A stretch of DNA of 64,000 bases from Streptomyces sp. CG 926 (lineage in GTDB: Bacteria; Actinomycetota; Actinomycetes; Streptomycetales; Streptomycetaceae): assembly GCF_003148825.1 (NCBI RefSeq), contig NZ_QGGZ01000012.1, positions 186,001-250,000 of the forward strand. The letters run 5' to 3'. This document shows, in pieces, positions 8,590 to 16,632 of the stretch. A program made the translations under genes and the position numbers. Within the stretch, counting starts at the first letter, position 1; each line of letters starts with the position of its first letter. Below the pieces are notes generated by a model that saw only the letters and a list, made by a program, of their open reading frames with translations, was not told the origin of the DNA and ran no database searches.

Positions 8590-9195
8590 ATGCCCGAGAA
8601 CCCCCGGCCGGTGGAACCGGCCCCAGTGGCGGAGCCCCAGGTCCGCGCGCTCGACGCCCGCTCCCTGCGCGGCCTCGCCCATCCCCTGCGCATGCGGATG
8701 CTGACCGCCCTGCGCCACGAAGGACCGGCGACCGCGTCCCAACTCGCCGAGCGCTTCGGCGAGTCCAGCGGTTCCACCAGCTACCACCTGCGCCAGCTCG
8801 CCGCCCACGGCTTCGTCGAGGACGCGCCCGGGCACGGCAAGGGCCGCGAGCGCTGGTGGCAGGCCGCCCACGAGGGCACCAGCCTCGACGAGTCGCTGAT
8901 GCACGACGCCGACCCGGCCACGCGCGGCGCGATGGACGTCTTCCTGCGGGAGATCGCCGCGACCCACGCACAGGAACTCGGTGCCTGGCTCCAGGGCGCA
9001 CACACCTGGTCCCCGCAGTGGCGCAGCGGCTCCGACCTCAGCAACTTCACCCTGCGCCTGACCGCCGGGCAGAGCGAGGAACTGCTGCACAAGATGCATG
9101 ACCTGATCGACAGCTACCGCGGTCTGCCCGAGGCGCAGGACACGCAGACGGTCCGCCTCCACACGCACGTCTTCCCGCTCGGCGCCCCCGAGTAG
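8590..9195 (+). CDS. ArsR-type winged-helix regulator
   Basis: The 201-aa protein has an HTH_20/ArsR-like domain (about residues 15-95: RSLRGLAHPLRMRMLTALR, then TASQLAERFGESSGSTSYHLRQL) and an effector or dimer domain after it. It is longer than classic metal-sensing ArsR proteins and has no Cys metal box, so it probably senses a small organic ligand. The start at 8590 is preferred over 8569, because the upstream start would lie inside the operator. The MFS gene follows after 49 bp on the same strand, a common ArsR-exporter pairing in Streptomyces. Confidence 0.9.
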   Translation: MPENPRPVEPAPVAEPQVRALDARSLRGLAHPLRMRMLTALRHEGPATASQLAERFGESSGSTSYHLRQLAAHGFVEDAPGHGKGRERWWQAAHEGTSLDESLMHDADPATRGAMDVFLREIAATHAQELGAWLQGAHTWSPQWRSGSDLSNFTLRLTAGQSEELLHKMHDLIDSYRGLPEAQDTQTVRLHTHVFPLGAPE

Positions 9196-9244
9196 CGGCT
9201 CCGCCGCACCCACCGCCCCTCCCCCACCCTCCAGGAGTCCCGCT

Positions 9245-10606
9245 GTGCACGCCTTAACCGATGGACCGCGGCGCGCGGAGCGCCGTACGGACAAGCGCCC
9301 GCTGGCCGGCGTACTGGCCGCCAACACCATTTCCATAGCCGGAAGTTCGCTCACCCTCATCGGCGTTCCGTGGTTCGTGCTCCAGACCACGGGCAGCGCC
9401 GGCCGGGCCGGGGTCGTGGCCTTCTGCGCCACCCTGCCCGTCATCGTGGCCGCCCTGGTCGGCGGACCGGTCATCGACCGGATCGGCCGCCGCCGGGTCT
9501 CCGTGGCCTCCGACCTGATCAGCGGCCTGTCGGTCGGCGCGATCCCGCTGCTGCACCACGCGGGCGTGCTGGAGTTCTGGATGCTGTGCGCGCTGATGGC
9601 CGTCGGCGGCCTCGTGCACACCCCCGGCCTGACCGCCCGCGCCGTACTCCTGCCGAATCTCGCCGAGCACGCCGGCACCACCATCACCCGTGCCGCCGGC
9701 CTCTACGACGCGGTCTCGCGCGGCGCCCGGATGATCGGGGCGGCGGTGGCCGGCCTGCTGATCGCGGCGTTCGGCGCCGAGACCGTACTGCTGCTCGACG
9801 CGGCCACCTTCGGGGCGTCGGCGCTGCTGGTCACCGCCCTGCTGCGCGGGGTGCCGGCCGCCGAACCGCAACGCACCACCGGGAAGGTGTCCTTCGGGGC
9901 GTACCGCGCCGAACTCGCCGAGGGCTGGGCCTTCATGACCCGTACCCGGCTGCTGCTGGGCGTCACGGTGATGGTCATGATGACCAACGGGCTGGACCAG
10001 GGCTGGTCCTCGGTCCTGCTGCCGGTACACGGCCGGGAGGCCCTCGGCGGCGCCACCGCGATCGGCCTGATGATCTCCCTCTTCGGCGGCTTCGCGCTGC
10101 TCGGCGCCCTGTTCTACGGGATGTGGGGCGAGCGTTTCCCGCGTCGCGCGGTGTTCACGGCGGCGTTCCTGCTGTCCGGGGCGACCCGGTACGTGGTGGC
10201 CGCCCTCACCGACACGACCCTGCCGCTCGCGGTGACGATGGCCCTGGCCGGCCTGGGAGCGGGCATGCTCAACCCGATCCTGACCACCGTCATGTACGAG
10301 CAGGTGCCGGAGGCGCTGCGCAGTCGCGTCTCGGGCGTGGCCACGGCGGGCTGTGAGCTCACGATGCCGATGGGCGGACTCGCCGCGGGTCTGCTGGTCG
10401 ACGGGTTCGGGGTCACGACGGCGCTGCTGCTGTTCGGCGGCACCTACCTGCTGACGACGCTCGCCCCGATGGTCTTCCCGGCCTGGCGGGGACTGGACGA
10501 GGGACCGGACGGCGGGCCGGCCGGTGGGCCGGAGATCAGCAGGACGGAGCCGGCTCTCCCCGGTTCAGCGCGCGAAGCGAGTTCACCGCATCCGTCAGCG
10601 AGGTGA
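9245..10606 (+). CDS. MFS transporter with TTA codon 4
   Basis: The 453-aa protein has about 12 hydrophobic helices. The N-half loop VIDRIGRRRVSVASD matches the MFS motif A position, which supports a drug or metabolite exporter of the MFS_3/TetA-like group. It starts at GTG (9245) after CCAGGAGTCCC and its fourth codon is TTA, rare in Streptomyces and read by the developmentally controlled bldA tRNA. No later in-frame start would skip it without losing the first helix. It is probably co-expressed with, and repressed by, the preceding ArsR-type gene. Its 3' end overlaps the convergent protease gene by 71 bp. Confidence 0.9.
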   Translation: MHALTDGPRRAERRTDKRPLAGVLAANTISIAGSSLTLIGVPWFVLQTTGSAGRAGVVAFCATLPVIVAALVGGPVIDRIGRRRVSVASDLISGLSVGAIPLLHHAGVLEFWMLCALMAVGGLVHTPGLTARAVLLPNLAEHAGTTITRAAGLYDAVSRGARMIGAAVAGLLIAAFGAETVLLLDAATFGASALLVTALLRGVPAAEPQRTTGKVSFGAYRAELAEGWAFMTRTRLLLGVTVMVMMTNGLDQGWSSVLLPVHGREALGGATAIGLMISLFGGFALLGALFYGMWGERFPRRAVFTAAFLLSGATRYVVAALTDTTLPLAVTMALAGLGAGMLNPILTTVMYEQVPEALRSRVSGVATAGCELTMPMGGLAAGLLVDGFGVTTALLLFGGTYLLTTLAPMVFPAWRGLDEGPDGGPAGGPEISRTEPALPGSAREASSPHPSAR

Positions 10607-11333
10607 CGGGGACGAGCCGCAGCCCCTCGGGGAGTTCCGACAGGGCGTCCGCGCACTCGGCCTTCGGTACGAGGAACACGCTCGCCCCGTCGCGCCGCGC
10701 CGCCTGGGTCTTCAGGGCCACCCCGCCGACCGCGCCGACCGTGCCGTCGGCGGTGATGGTGCCCGTACCGGCGACGCTGCGACCGCCGGTGAGATCGCCG
10801 CCGCTGCCGTCACCGTCGAGCTTGTCGACGATGCCGAGGGAGAAGAGGAGCCCGGCGCTCGGGCCGCCGACGTCGGCGAGATTGAGCTCGACCTTCACGT
10901 CCTTGGGATCCTTGTGGAGAAAGCCCAGGGCCGCGTCGGTGGCGGCCGACTGCGACTTGGTCATCTCGTCCAGGTTGTGCTTCTCGATCTCCTCGTCGCT
11001 TCCGCCCGAGGAGTAGACGGCCTCCCTGGGCATGACCGCCTGATCGGTCTTGAACCAGTGGCCGATGAGCTCGTGCAGCTTCATCGTCGAGGACGGTCCG
11101 GTGGCCCGGATGGTGGTCATCCGCAGCTCGCCCTTGGTGTCCCGGACGGGGGCACCGGTCACGGTGATGACCGGCTTGCCCTGGTCGGAGCCCAGGACGT
11201 CGGCCGTGAGCCCGGGGATGGCGACCACGAAGGGCAGCGGCGCGAAGGCCGCGGCGGCGAACAGCCCGAGCACGGGCACGGCGCAGACGGCCAGGGCGGC
11301 GGGACGCGGCAGACGTGTGAGGCGAGAGAGCAC
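10536..11333 (-). CDS. membrane-anchored Lon-like S16 serine protease (YlbL-like)
   Basis: The 265-aa protein has one N-terminal transmembrane helix (about 11-32) and a C-terminal Lon-type protease domain. The Ser-Lys dyad is visible at Ser159 (DVGGPSAGLLFS) and Lys208 (GGVALKTQAA). Bacillus YlbL proteins are near 340 aa and carry a PDZ domain between membrane anchor and protease; no PDZ GLxxGD-type motif is seen here, so this is a short form. GTG start at 11333. The 3' end overlaps the convergent MFS gene. Confidence 0.88.
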   Translation of the reverse strand: MLSRLTRLPRPAALAVCAVPVLGLFAAAAFAPLPFVVAIPGLTADVLGSDQGKPVITVTGAPVRDTKGELRMTTIRATGPSSTMKLHELIGHWFKTDQAVMPREAVYSSGGSDEEIEKHNLDEMTKSQSAATDAALGFLHKDPKDVKVELNLADVGGPSAGLLFSLGIVDKLDGDGSGGDLTGGRSVAGTGTITADGTVGAVGGVALKTQAARRDGASVFLVPKAECADALSELPEGLRLVPVTSLTDAVNSLRALNRGEPAPSC

Positions 11334-11427
11334 CCGCCCAATCTATCCGGACCCACCTCCGCACCGACCCGCCGGCACAGCCGGCCCGCCGCCCCACCCG
11401 CCCCCGCCTGCGTTTGACGCGCTCTTT

Positions 11428-11452
11428 CAGCCCCGCCGGCGTTTGAGGCGCG
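11428..11452. repeat. REP-like intergenic repeat, single copy
   Basis: A 25-bp element beginning CAGCCCCGCCGGCG and ending GGCGCG recurs almost identically in the paired copies at 41225-41334 and 54594-54703. Here it lies singly between the convergent ends/starts of the S16 protease and IclR genes. Confidence 0.75.
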
Positions 11453-11535
11453 GGGGTCCGGGTGCGGCGCCCCCGGCGACGGCGCCGCACCCGGCAGCGA
11501 ACCGCCACCCGGCACGGATCCGCCGAGCCCGCGGC

Positions 11536-12177
11536 CTAGCGAAGGGCGTCGGCGACTTCCCGAGCCGCGTCGACCACCCGCGGCCCGACCCGCTCCGGCA
11601 CCGCGTCCGCCAGCATGACCACTCCGACGCTGCCTTCCAGCCCGGTGATCCCCACGAGCGGCGCTGCGGCGCCACTGGCGCCCGCTTCCAGCTCGCCGTG
11701 GGTCAGCGTGTACCCCGGCTCGATCAAGGAGCCCTGACGGGCCGCCAGGATGGCCCGCCCGGCGGCCCCGCGGTCCAGCGGGTGGCGGAAGCCGGCCCGG
11801 TAGGCCACGTGGTAGTCCGTCCAGGTCGGCTCCACGACGGCGACGGCGAGCGCCTCGGTGCCGTCGACGAGGGTCAGGTGCGCGGTGGCACCTATGTCCT
11901 CGGCGAGGGACCGCAGCGCGGGCAGGGCGGCCTCGCGTACGAGCGGGTGGACCTGTCGGCCCAGTCGCAGCACTCCGAGCCCGACCCGGGCCCGGCCGCC
12001 GAGGTCACGGCGGACCAGGGCGTGCTGTTCGAGGGTCGCGAGGAGCCTGTAGACCACGGTGCGGTTCACACCGAGGCGGTTGGAGAGCTCGGTGACGGTC
12101 AGACCGTGGTCGGTGTCGGCGAGCAGTTTGAGGACTCTGAGCCCTCTGTCGAGAGTCTGGGAGGTTTCCGCGGTCAC
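11536..12177 (-). CDS. IclR family transcriptional regulator
   Basis: The 213-aa protein has an N-terminal winged HTH (SQTLDRGLRVLKLLADT, then TVTELSNRLGVNRTVVYRLLATL, about residues 5-62) and an IclR effector domain (about 75-210). It is a little shorter than the usual 240-260 aa. The GTG at 12177 was chosen because the family domain begins at residue 4; a longer frame to 12273 adds Arg-rich sequence. No metabolic operon is adjacent, so the target is unknown. A 373-bp gap separates it from the divergent cell-wall protein gene. Confidence 0.88.
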   Translation of the reverse strand: MTAETSQTLDRGLRVLKLLADTDHGLTVTELSNRLGVNRTVVYRLLATLEQHALVRRDLGGRARVGLGVLRLGRQVHPLVREAALPALRSLAEDIGATAHLTLVDGTEALAVAVVEPTWTDYHVAYRAGFRHPLDRGAAGRAILAARQGSLIEPGYTLTHGELEAGASGAAAPLVGITGLEGSVGVVMLADAVPERVGPRVVDAAREVADALR

Positions 12178-12550
12178 GACGCCTCGCCCTCTTTCGGTGA
12201 GCGGCGGTGACTCCCGAGGTGGCACGTCGCCGGTCCCGCGGCGACGCACGGAGAGGCCGCCGGTAGCGGCCATAGCACCGGCTGCGCTCCCGCGGCGGCG
12301 CTGCCACGGTGCGTTTGATGCGGGGACAGTAGCGAGCAGGTCCGCTCAGCGGAAGGGCTCGTCCAGAATCCGGGCGCGCGATACCCGTTTGTGCCGTTTA
12401 CTGATCGACCTCGGTGTCAATTCGTGACCTCATTTGCCACAGGGCGCCTTTACCACCCCATTACTCTGAGCATGTTCAAAACGACTGTGATCGGCTCCAG
12501 GGGGGATGCGCCCACGCGTACCCGGAGCCGGCATGAGGGGGAAGCACCAC
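12178..12550. other. 373-bp divergent intergenic region, no gene seen
   Basis: It must hold the promoters of the IclR gene (minus) and the LAETG protein gene (plus). The 12380-12490 part is clearly more AT-rich than its surroundings, as expected for promoter DNA, but I could not fix -35/-10 boxes with confidence. A GAGGGGGA ribosome site lies just before 12551. Confidence 0.5.
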
Positions 12551-13963
12551 ATGAAGCTCAAGCGCATTGCCGTCGTGGCCGCCGCCGCGGTGGTGGGTCC
12601 GACGGTCCTGATGGCCACGCCCGCGATGGCCGACGAGGTCGCGAACCCGGCGGTCTCGACGCCGGACGCGGCTCCGAAGGACGACACGGCGCCGGCGACC
12701 GGTGGGACCGCCGAGACGCCGGCGCCCGAGGCCCCGAAGCCCGGCTCCGCCCAGCAGCCGCAGGCCCCGAGTGCCGAGCAGCAGCCGGCCGCGGGTGCCG
12801 GGGCCGAGCAGAAGAGCGGGAAGAAGGAGCAGAAGAAGGCCGCGGAGCAGGTCGCCGCGGCAGGCCCGAAGCTGACCCTGGACGGGCTCCCCACCGCCTT
12901 CAAGGCGGGTGGCGGCTGGAGCCAGTTCTCCCTGCACGTGGACAACTCGGGCCGCCCGGCGGTCGACGACCACTCGCTCGAACTGGTCCTGTGGACGCTC
13001 GACACCTTCGCCTGGGAGTCGGGCGACATCCAGGCGGAGGTCTACGCGCCCGACTCCAAGGGCACCTGGGGCTGGCACGCGGTCGAGGCGTACGGATCCG
13101 AGGAGGTGTACTCCTTCTCTCTCGCCGACGTCGATGTCGAAAAGAACGAGGTCTTCGACCTCAAGCTTCGGATGAAGTTCGGCAAGGACACCCCGCCCTC
13201 CCGCTTCTCCCTGTCCACCACCTCCGAGGGCGGCTCCGGGGACCGTGTCCGGTACGAGTCCAAGGTCACCGGCCCCGTGCAGGAGGAGAACGACGGCCCG
13301 AAGGTCTCGGTGGAGGGTCTGCCGGCGGGCGGCTTCACGGCCGGCGGCGACTGGCAGCCGTTCGCCCTGCACGTCGACAACTCCGGCAAGAAGAAGATCG
13401 ACGAGTACGGCTTCACGCTCATCTTCGACAACGCGGTCAACACCCTCCGGGGCAAGCACCTCGACCTGGAGATCTGGGAAGGCGGGCGCTGGGTCGCCGC
13501 CGAGAAGGACCCGTCCGGTCAGCTCGCCGGCACGATCCTCGACCGGGCCGTCGGTGCGAACGCCACGTTCGACATCCAGCTGCGGGCCAAGTTCGGCATG
13601 GACGCCCCGATCGGCAAGATCGTCGCCGTCCTGCTCGCCGACGACCACGGCGTCGACCGGATCACCTCCGACGTGGCCTTCGCCCACACCTCGATCAACC
13701 CGGCGGCGAGCACCGGCAACCAGCCGAAGCCCGACGGCGGCACCACCACGCCGATCGTCGACGGGAACGGCACCGGAAACGGGGCGGGCACCGGAAACGG
13801 CACCGGCACCGGCACCAGCACGGCGCCCACCACCGGCGGGCAGCTGGCCGAGACCGGCTCCGACGCCGCCACCAGCTGGGCCCTCGGCGGCGCCGGCGTG
13901 GCGCTCGCCATGGGCGCGGCCCTGGTCGCCGGCAACGGCCGCCGTCGCCGCCCCACCGCGTAA
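12551..13963 (+). CDS. LAETG-anchored surface protein with duplicated domain
   Basis: The 470-aa exported protein has a signal peptide (about 1-27, cut near TPAMADE), a Pro/Ala/Glu-rich spacer to about 105 and two tandem homologous domains. These start at residues 106 (PKLTLDGLP) and 250 (PKVSVEGLP), each with an xxF(S/A)LHVDNSG block. A Gly/Thr/Asn-rich stalk follows, then the sorting signal LAETG with a hydrophobic helix and a basic RRRR tail. LAxTG is recognised by class E sortases in Streptomyces, so the protein should be wall-anchored. The domains look beta-rich; no enzyme motif is seen. No sortase gene is in this window. ATG at 12551 has a good AGGGGGA site. Confidence 0.9.
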   Translation: MKLKRIAVVAAAAVVGPTVLMATPAMADEVANPAVSTPDAAPKDDTAPATGGTAETPAPEAPKPGSAQQPQAPSAEQQPAAGAGAEQKSGKKEQKKAAEQVAAAGPKLTLDGLPTAFKAGGGWSQFSLHVDNSGRPAVDDHSLELVLWTLDTFAWESGDIQAEVYAPDSKGTWGWHAVEAYGSEEVYSFSLADVDVEKNEVFDLKLRMKFGKDTPPSRFSLSTTSEGGSGDRVRYESKVTGPVQEENDGPKVSVEGLPAGGFTAGGDWQPFALHVDNSGKKKIDEYGFTLIFDNAVNTLRGKHLDLEIWEGGRWVAAEKDPSGQLAGTILDRAVGANATFDIQLRAKFGMDAPIGKIVAVLLADDHGVDRITSDVAFAHTSINPAASTGNQPKPDGGTTTPIVDGNGTGNGAGTGNGTGTGTSTAPTTGGQLAETGSDAATSWALGGAGVALAMGAALVAGNGRRRRPTA

Positions 13964-13968
13964 CGGCG

Positions 13969-14004
13969 GACGGGGTCCGTGCGAACCTCCGCACGGACCC
14001 CGTC
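13969..14004. terminator. bidirectional terminator
   Basis: A perfect 15-bp stem (13969-13983 with 13990-14004) with a 6-nt loop lies between the convergent surface-protein and helicase genes. Confidence 0.75.
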
Positions 14005-14021
14005 CCCCACCACCTACGGCC

Positions 14022-15806
14022 TCACCGCATCCGGGTGGCCCACTCCTGCACCTTCTTGATCCGCTCGCGCAGCTGCCCCGCGGTCGCCTCCGCGCTCGGC
14101 GGACCGCCGCACACCCGGCGCAGCTCCGTGTGGATCACCCCGTGCGGCTTACCGCTCTGGTGGACGTAGGCGCCCACCATCGTGTTCAGCGACTTGCGCA
14201 GCTCCAGCAGCTCCTTGTGCGAGACCACGGGCCGCCGGTCGGCCGGCAGCTCCAGCAGGTCCGCCTCGGCGTCCGGCTTGCGCCGGCTGTGCGCGATCTG
14301 CCGCGACTGCCGCTTCTGCAGCAGCATCTGCACCTGGTCCGGCTCCAGCAGCCCGGGGATGCCGAGGTAGTCCTGCTCCTCCTCGCTGCCCGGGTGCGCC
14401 TGCATGCCGAATTCGGCGCCGTCGTAGAGGACCCGGTCGAAGACCGCGTCGGACTCCAGCGCCTCGAAGGACATCTGCTCTTCTTCGCCGGTGTCCTCGT
14501 CCTCCTGCTTGTTCGCCTCGTCCATCTCCTTCTCGGACTCGGCGTACGGATCCTCCTCGCCCTGCTTCTTCGGCTTGTCGAGGACGTGGTCGCGTTCGAC
14601 CTCCATCTCGTTGGCGAAGCCGAGGAGATAAGGAATGGTCGGAAGGAACACGGACGCGGTCTCGCCGCGCCGGCGCGAACGCACGAAACGCCCGACGGCC
14701 TGCGCGAAGAACAGCGGCGTCGAGATGGTGGTGGCGTAGACGCCCACCGCGAGGCGCGGTACGTCGACGCCCTCGGACACCATCCGCACCGCGACCATCC
14801 AGCGGCTGCCGTCCTCGCTGAACTCGTCGATCCGCTTGGATGCGGCGGTTTCGTCGGAGAGCACCACGGTCGCCTTGCTGCCGGTGATCTCCCGGAGCAG
14901 CTTGGCGTAGGCGCGCGCCGATTCCTGGTCGGAGGCGATCACGAGGCCACCGGCGTCCGGGATGCCCTTCCTGACCTCCGTCAGCCGCTGGTCGGCGGCG
15001 CGCAGCACGTTCGGCATCCAGTCGCCGCGCGGGTCCAGCGCGGTGCGCCAGGCCTGGGAGATGGCGTCCTTGGTCATCGGCTCGCCGAGCCGGGCGGCGA
15101 TCTCGTCGCCCGCCTTGGTCCGCCAGCGCATGTTGCCGCTGTAGGAGAGGAAGATGACCGGCCGGACGACGCCGTCGCCGAGCGCGTTGCCGTAGCCGTA
15201 GGTGTAGTCGGCGGAGGACCGCCGGATCCCGTCGTTCCCCTCCTCGTACGTGACGAAGGGGATCGGGTTCGTGTCGGACCGGAAGGGCGTTCCGGTCAGG
15301 GCCAGGCGGCGGGTCGCCGGGTCGAAGGCCTCCAGGCAGGCCTCGCCCCAGGACTTCGAGTCACCGGCGTGGTGGATCTCGTCGAGGATCACGAGGGTCT
15401 TGCGCTGCTCGCAGCGGTTGCGGTGCAGCATCGGCCGCACGCCGACACCGGCATAGGTGACGGCGACGCCGTGGTAGTCCTTGCTGAGCGGTCCGGCGGA
15501 GTACTCGGGGTCGAGCCGGATACCTATCCGCGCGGCGGCTTCCGCCCACTGCTTCTTCAGGTGCTCGGTCGGCGCGACGACGGTCACCTGCTGGACCACG
15601 TGGTGGTGCAGCAGCCAGGAGGCGAGGGTCAGCGCGAAGGTGGTCTTGCCGGCGCCGGGCGTGGCGACCGCGAGGAAGTCCCGCGGCTGGTTCTGGATGT
15701 AGCGGTCGAGCGCCCCCTGCTGCCAGGCACGCAGCTTGTTGGCGGTACCCCAGGGGGCACGGCCGGGGAAGGCGGGTGAGAGATGGTGGGAGGCGGTAGT
15801 AGTCAC
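14022..15806 (-). CDS. superfamily 2 DEAD/DEAH-type helicase
   Basis: The 594-aa protein has Walker A ATPGAGKTT (Lys54), a DEIHH motif II (Asp142-His145), motif III-like LTGTPFRSD, and a C-terminal helicase half with SEGVDVPRLAVGVYATT and AVGRFVRSRR (motifs V and VI). This resembles the restriction-type/RecG-like DEXH branch (ResIII/Helicase_C). The acidic insert DEANKQEDEDTGEEEQ lies around residues 415-435. No methyltransferase or specificity subunit is nearby, so it is probably a stand-alone DNA helicase rather than a restriction subunit. ATG at 15806. Confidence 0.92.
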   Translation of the reverse strand: MTTTASHHLSPAFPGRAPWGTANKLRAWQQGALDRYIQNQPRDFLAVATPGAGKTTFALTLASWLLHHHVVQQVTVVAPTEHLKKQWAEAAARIGIRLDPEYSAGPLSKDYHGVAVTYAGVGVRPMLHRNRCEQRKTLVILDEIHHAGDSKSWGEACLEAFDPATRRLALTGTPFRSDTNPIPFVTYEEGNDGIRRSSADYTYGYGNALGDGVVRPVIFLSYSGNMRWRTKAGDEIAARLGEPMTKDAISQAWRTALDPRGDWMPNVLRAADQRLTEVRKGIPDAGGLVIASDQESARAYAKLLREITGSKATVVLSDETAASKRIDEFSEDGSRWMVAVRMVSEGVDVPRLAVGVYATTISTPLFFAQAVGRFVRSRRRGETASVFLPTIPYLLGFANEMEVERDHVLDKPKKQGEEDPYAESEKEMDEANKQEDEDTGEEEQMSFEALESDAVFDRVLYDGAEFGMQAHPGSEEEQDYLGIPGLLEPDQVQMLLQKRQSRQIAHSRRKPDAEADLLELPADRRPVVSHKELLELRKSLNTMVGAYVHQSGKPHGVIHTELRRVCGGPPSAEATAGQLRERIKKVQEWATRMR

Positions 15807-15942
15807 GGTCTCCGGTTCGTGCTCTCGGCGTATCTGGTACGGGTGGCAGGCAGTCGTACGTAGGACAACCGGGCCACCCTACCGGCCCGGGCCCGCCCCT
15901 CGCGGAGGGACAGGCCCGTGACCTCGGCGGGTGCGGCGAGCG

Positions 15943-16383
15943 TCACATCGCTTCGGTCAGCGACCGCAGTCGGTGGGCGATCCGCGCGACATCGCTCTCG
16001 TGTCCGGCGGCCACGTCGATCACCAGTCCGTACGCGGTCTCCTGGTCGGCGTCGCCCAGGTCGACGCCGTTCACGGCGAGGAACGTCGCCGCGGCGAGCC
16101 AGGCGGTGCGCTTGTTCCCGTCGACCAGAGGGTGGTTCGTCGCGAGGGCGTGGAGCAGCGCGGCGGCGTGCTCGTACGGGTCCTCGTAGGCCGGAACGCC
16201 GAACATGCGAGCCCGCGGCCGGTGCACGGCCGACTCCAGCAGCCCGGGGGCGCGCAGCTCGACCGGCTGGTCCTGGGCCAGGCAGGCGTGCCGGGCCAGG
16301 TCGAGGACCTCGGCGAGCGTGAGGTGGCGCACCGGGGCCGAGGCTGTGGCCGGGGCCGGGGCCGGGGCCGTGTCGGCGCTCAT
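15943..16383 (-). CDS. Fic/Doc family toxin
   Basis: The 146-aa protein carries the Fic core HPLVDGNKRTAW (His84-Trp95). It is of Doc-like length with an Ala/Pro-rich N-terminus. P1 Doc phosphorylates EF-Tu and stalls translation; other Fic proteins AMPylate targets. The motif HxLxDGNKR suits the Doc group. Its start overlaps the upstream antitoxin stop by ATGA, so translation is coupled. A plain chromosomal toxin-antitoxin module is the best reading. Confidence 0.88.
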   Translation of the reverse strand: MSADTAPAPAPATASAPVRHLTLAEVLDLARHACLAQDQPVELRAPGLLESAVHRPRARMFGVPAYEDPYEHAAALLHALATNHPLVDGNKRTAWLAAATFLAVNGVDLGDADQETAYGLVIDVAAGHESDVARIAHRLRSLTEAM

Positions 16384-16580
16384 GCGCCGAGCCGCTTCAG
16401 CAGGGGCGCGTGCCGCAGCGCGAGCCGCCGCGCCTCGACGCCGACCCGGTCCCGTTCGGCCCGCAGCAGCGCCCGTACGGCGTCGAGCGCCAGCTCCTCG
16501 GGCGTGCGGCCGGTGGCGTCGGCCAGGTCGGCGCACTCCGCCCGCTCCGCGTCGGACAACTGGATGATCAGCTCGTTCAT
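16380..16580 (-). CDS. antitoxin partner of Fic/Doc toxin
   Basis: The 66-aa protein has an N-terminal MNELIIQLSDAERAE segment and an amphipathic helix-rich middle, typical of small ribbon-helix-helix or Phd-like antitoxins whose tail covers the toxin. It is encoded directly upstream of the Fic gene with a 4-nt ATGA overlap. The function is inferred from size and position. ATG at 16580. Confidence 0.75.
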   Translation of the reverse strand: MNELIIQLSDAERAECADLADATGRTPEELALDAVRALLRAERDRVGVEARRLALRHAPLLKRLGA

Positions 16581-16632
16581 GCCCGGAACGGTAGTTCCGC
16601 GGCTGCCCGCGACACATCCGGATTTCGGGCGC

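Noticed and set aside
14022..15806. Type I or III restriction subunit
   Set aside because: Although helicase motifs fit the ResIII group, no methyltransferase or specificity gene is adjacent.
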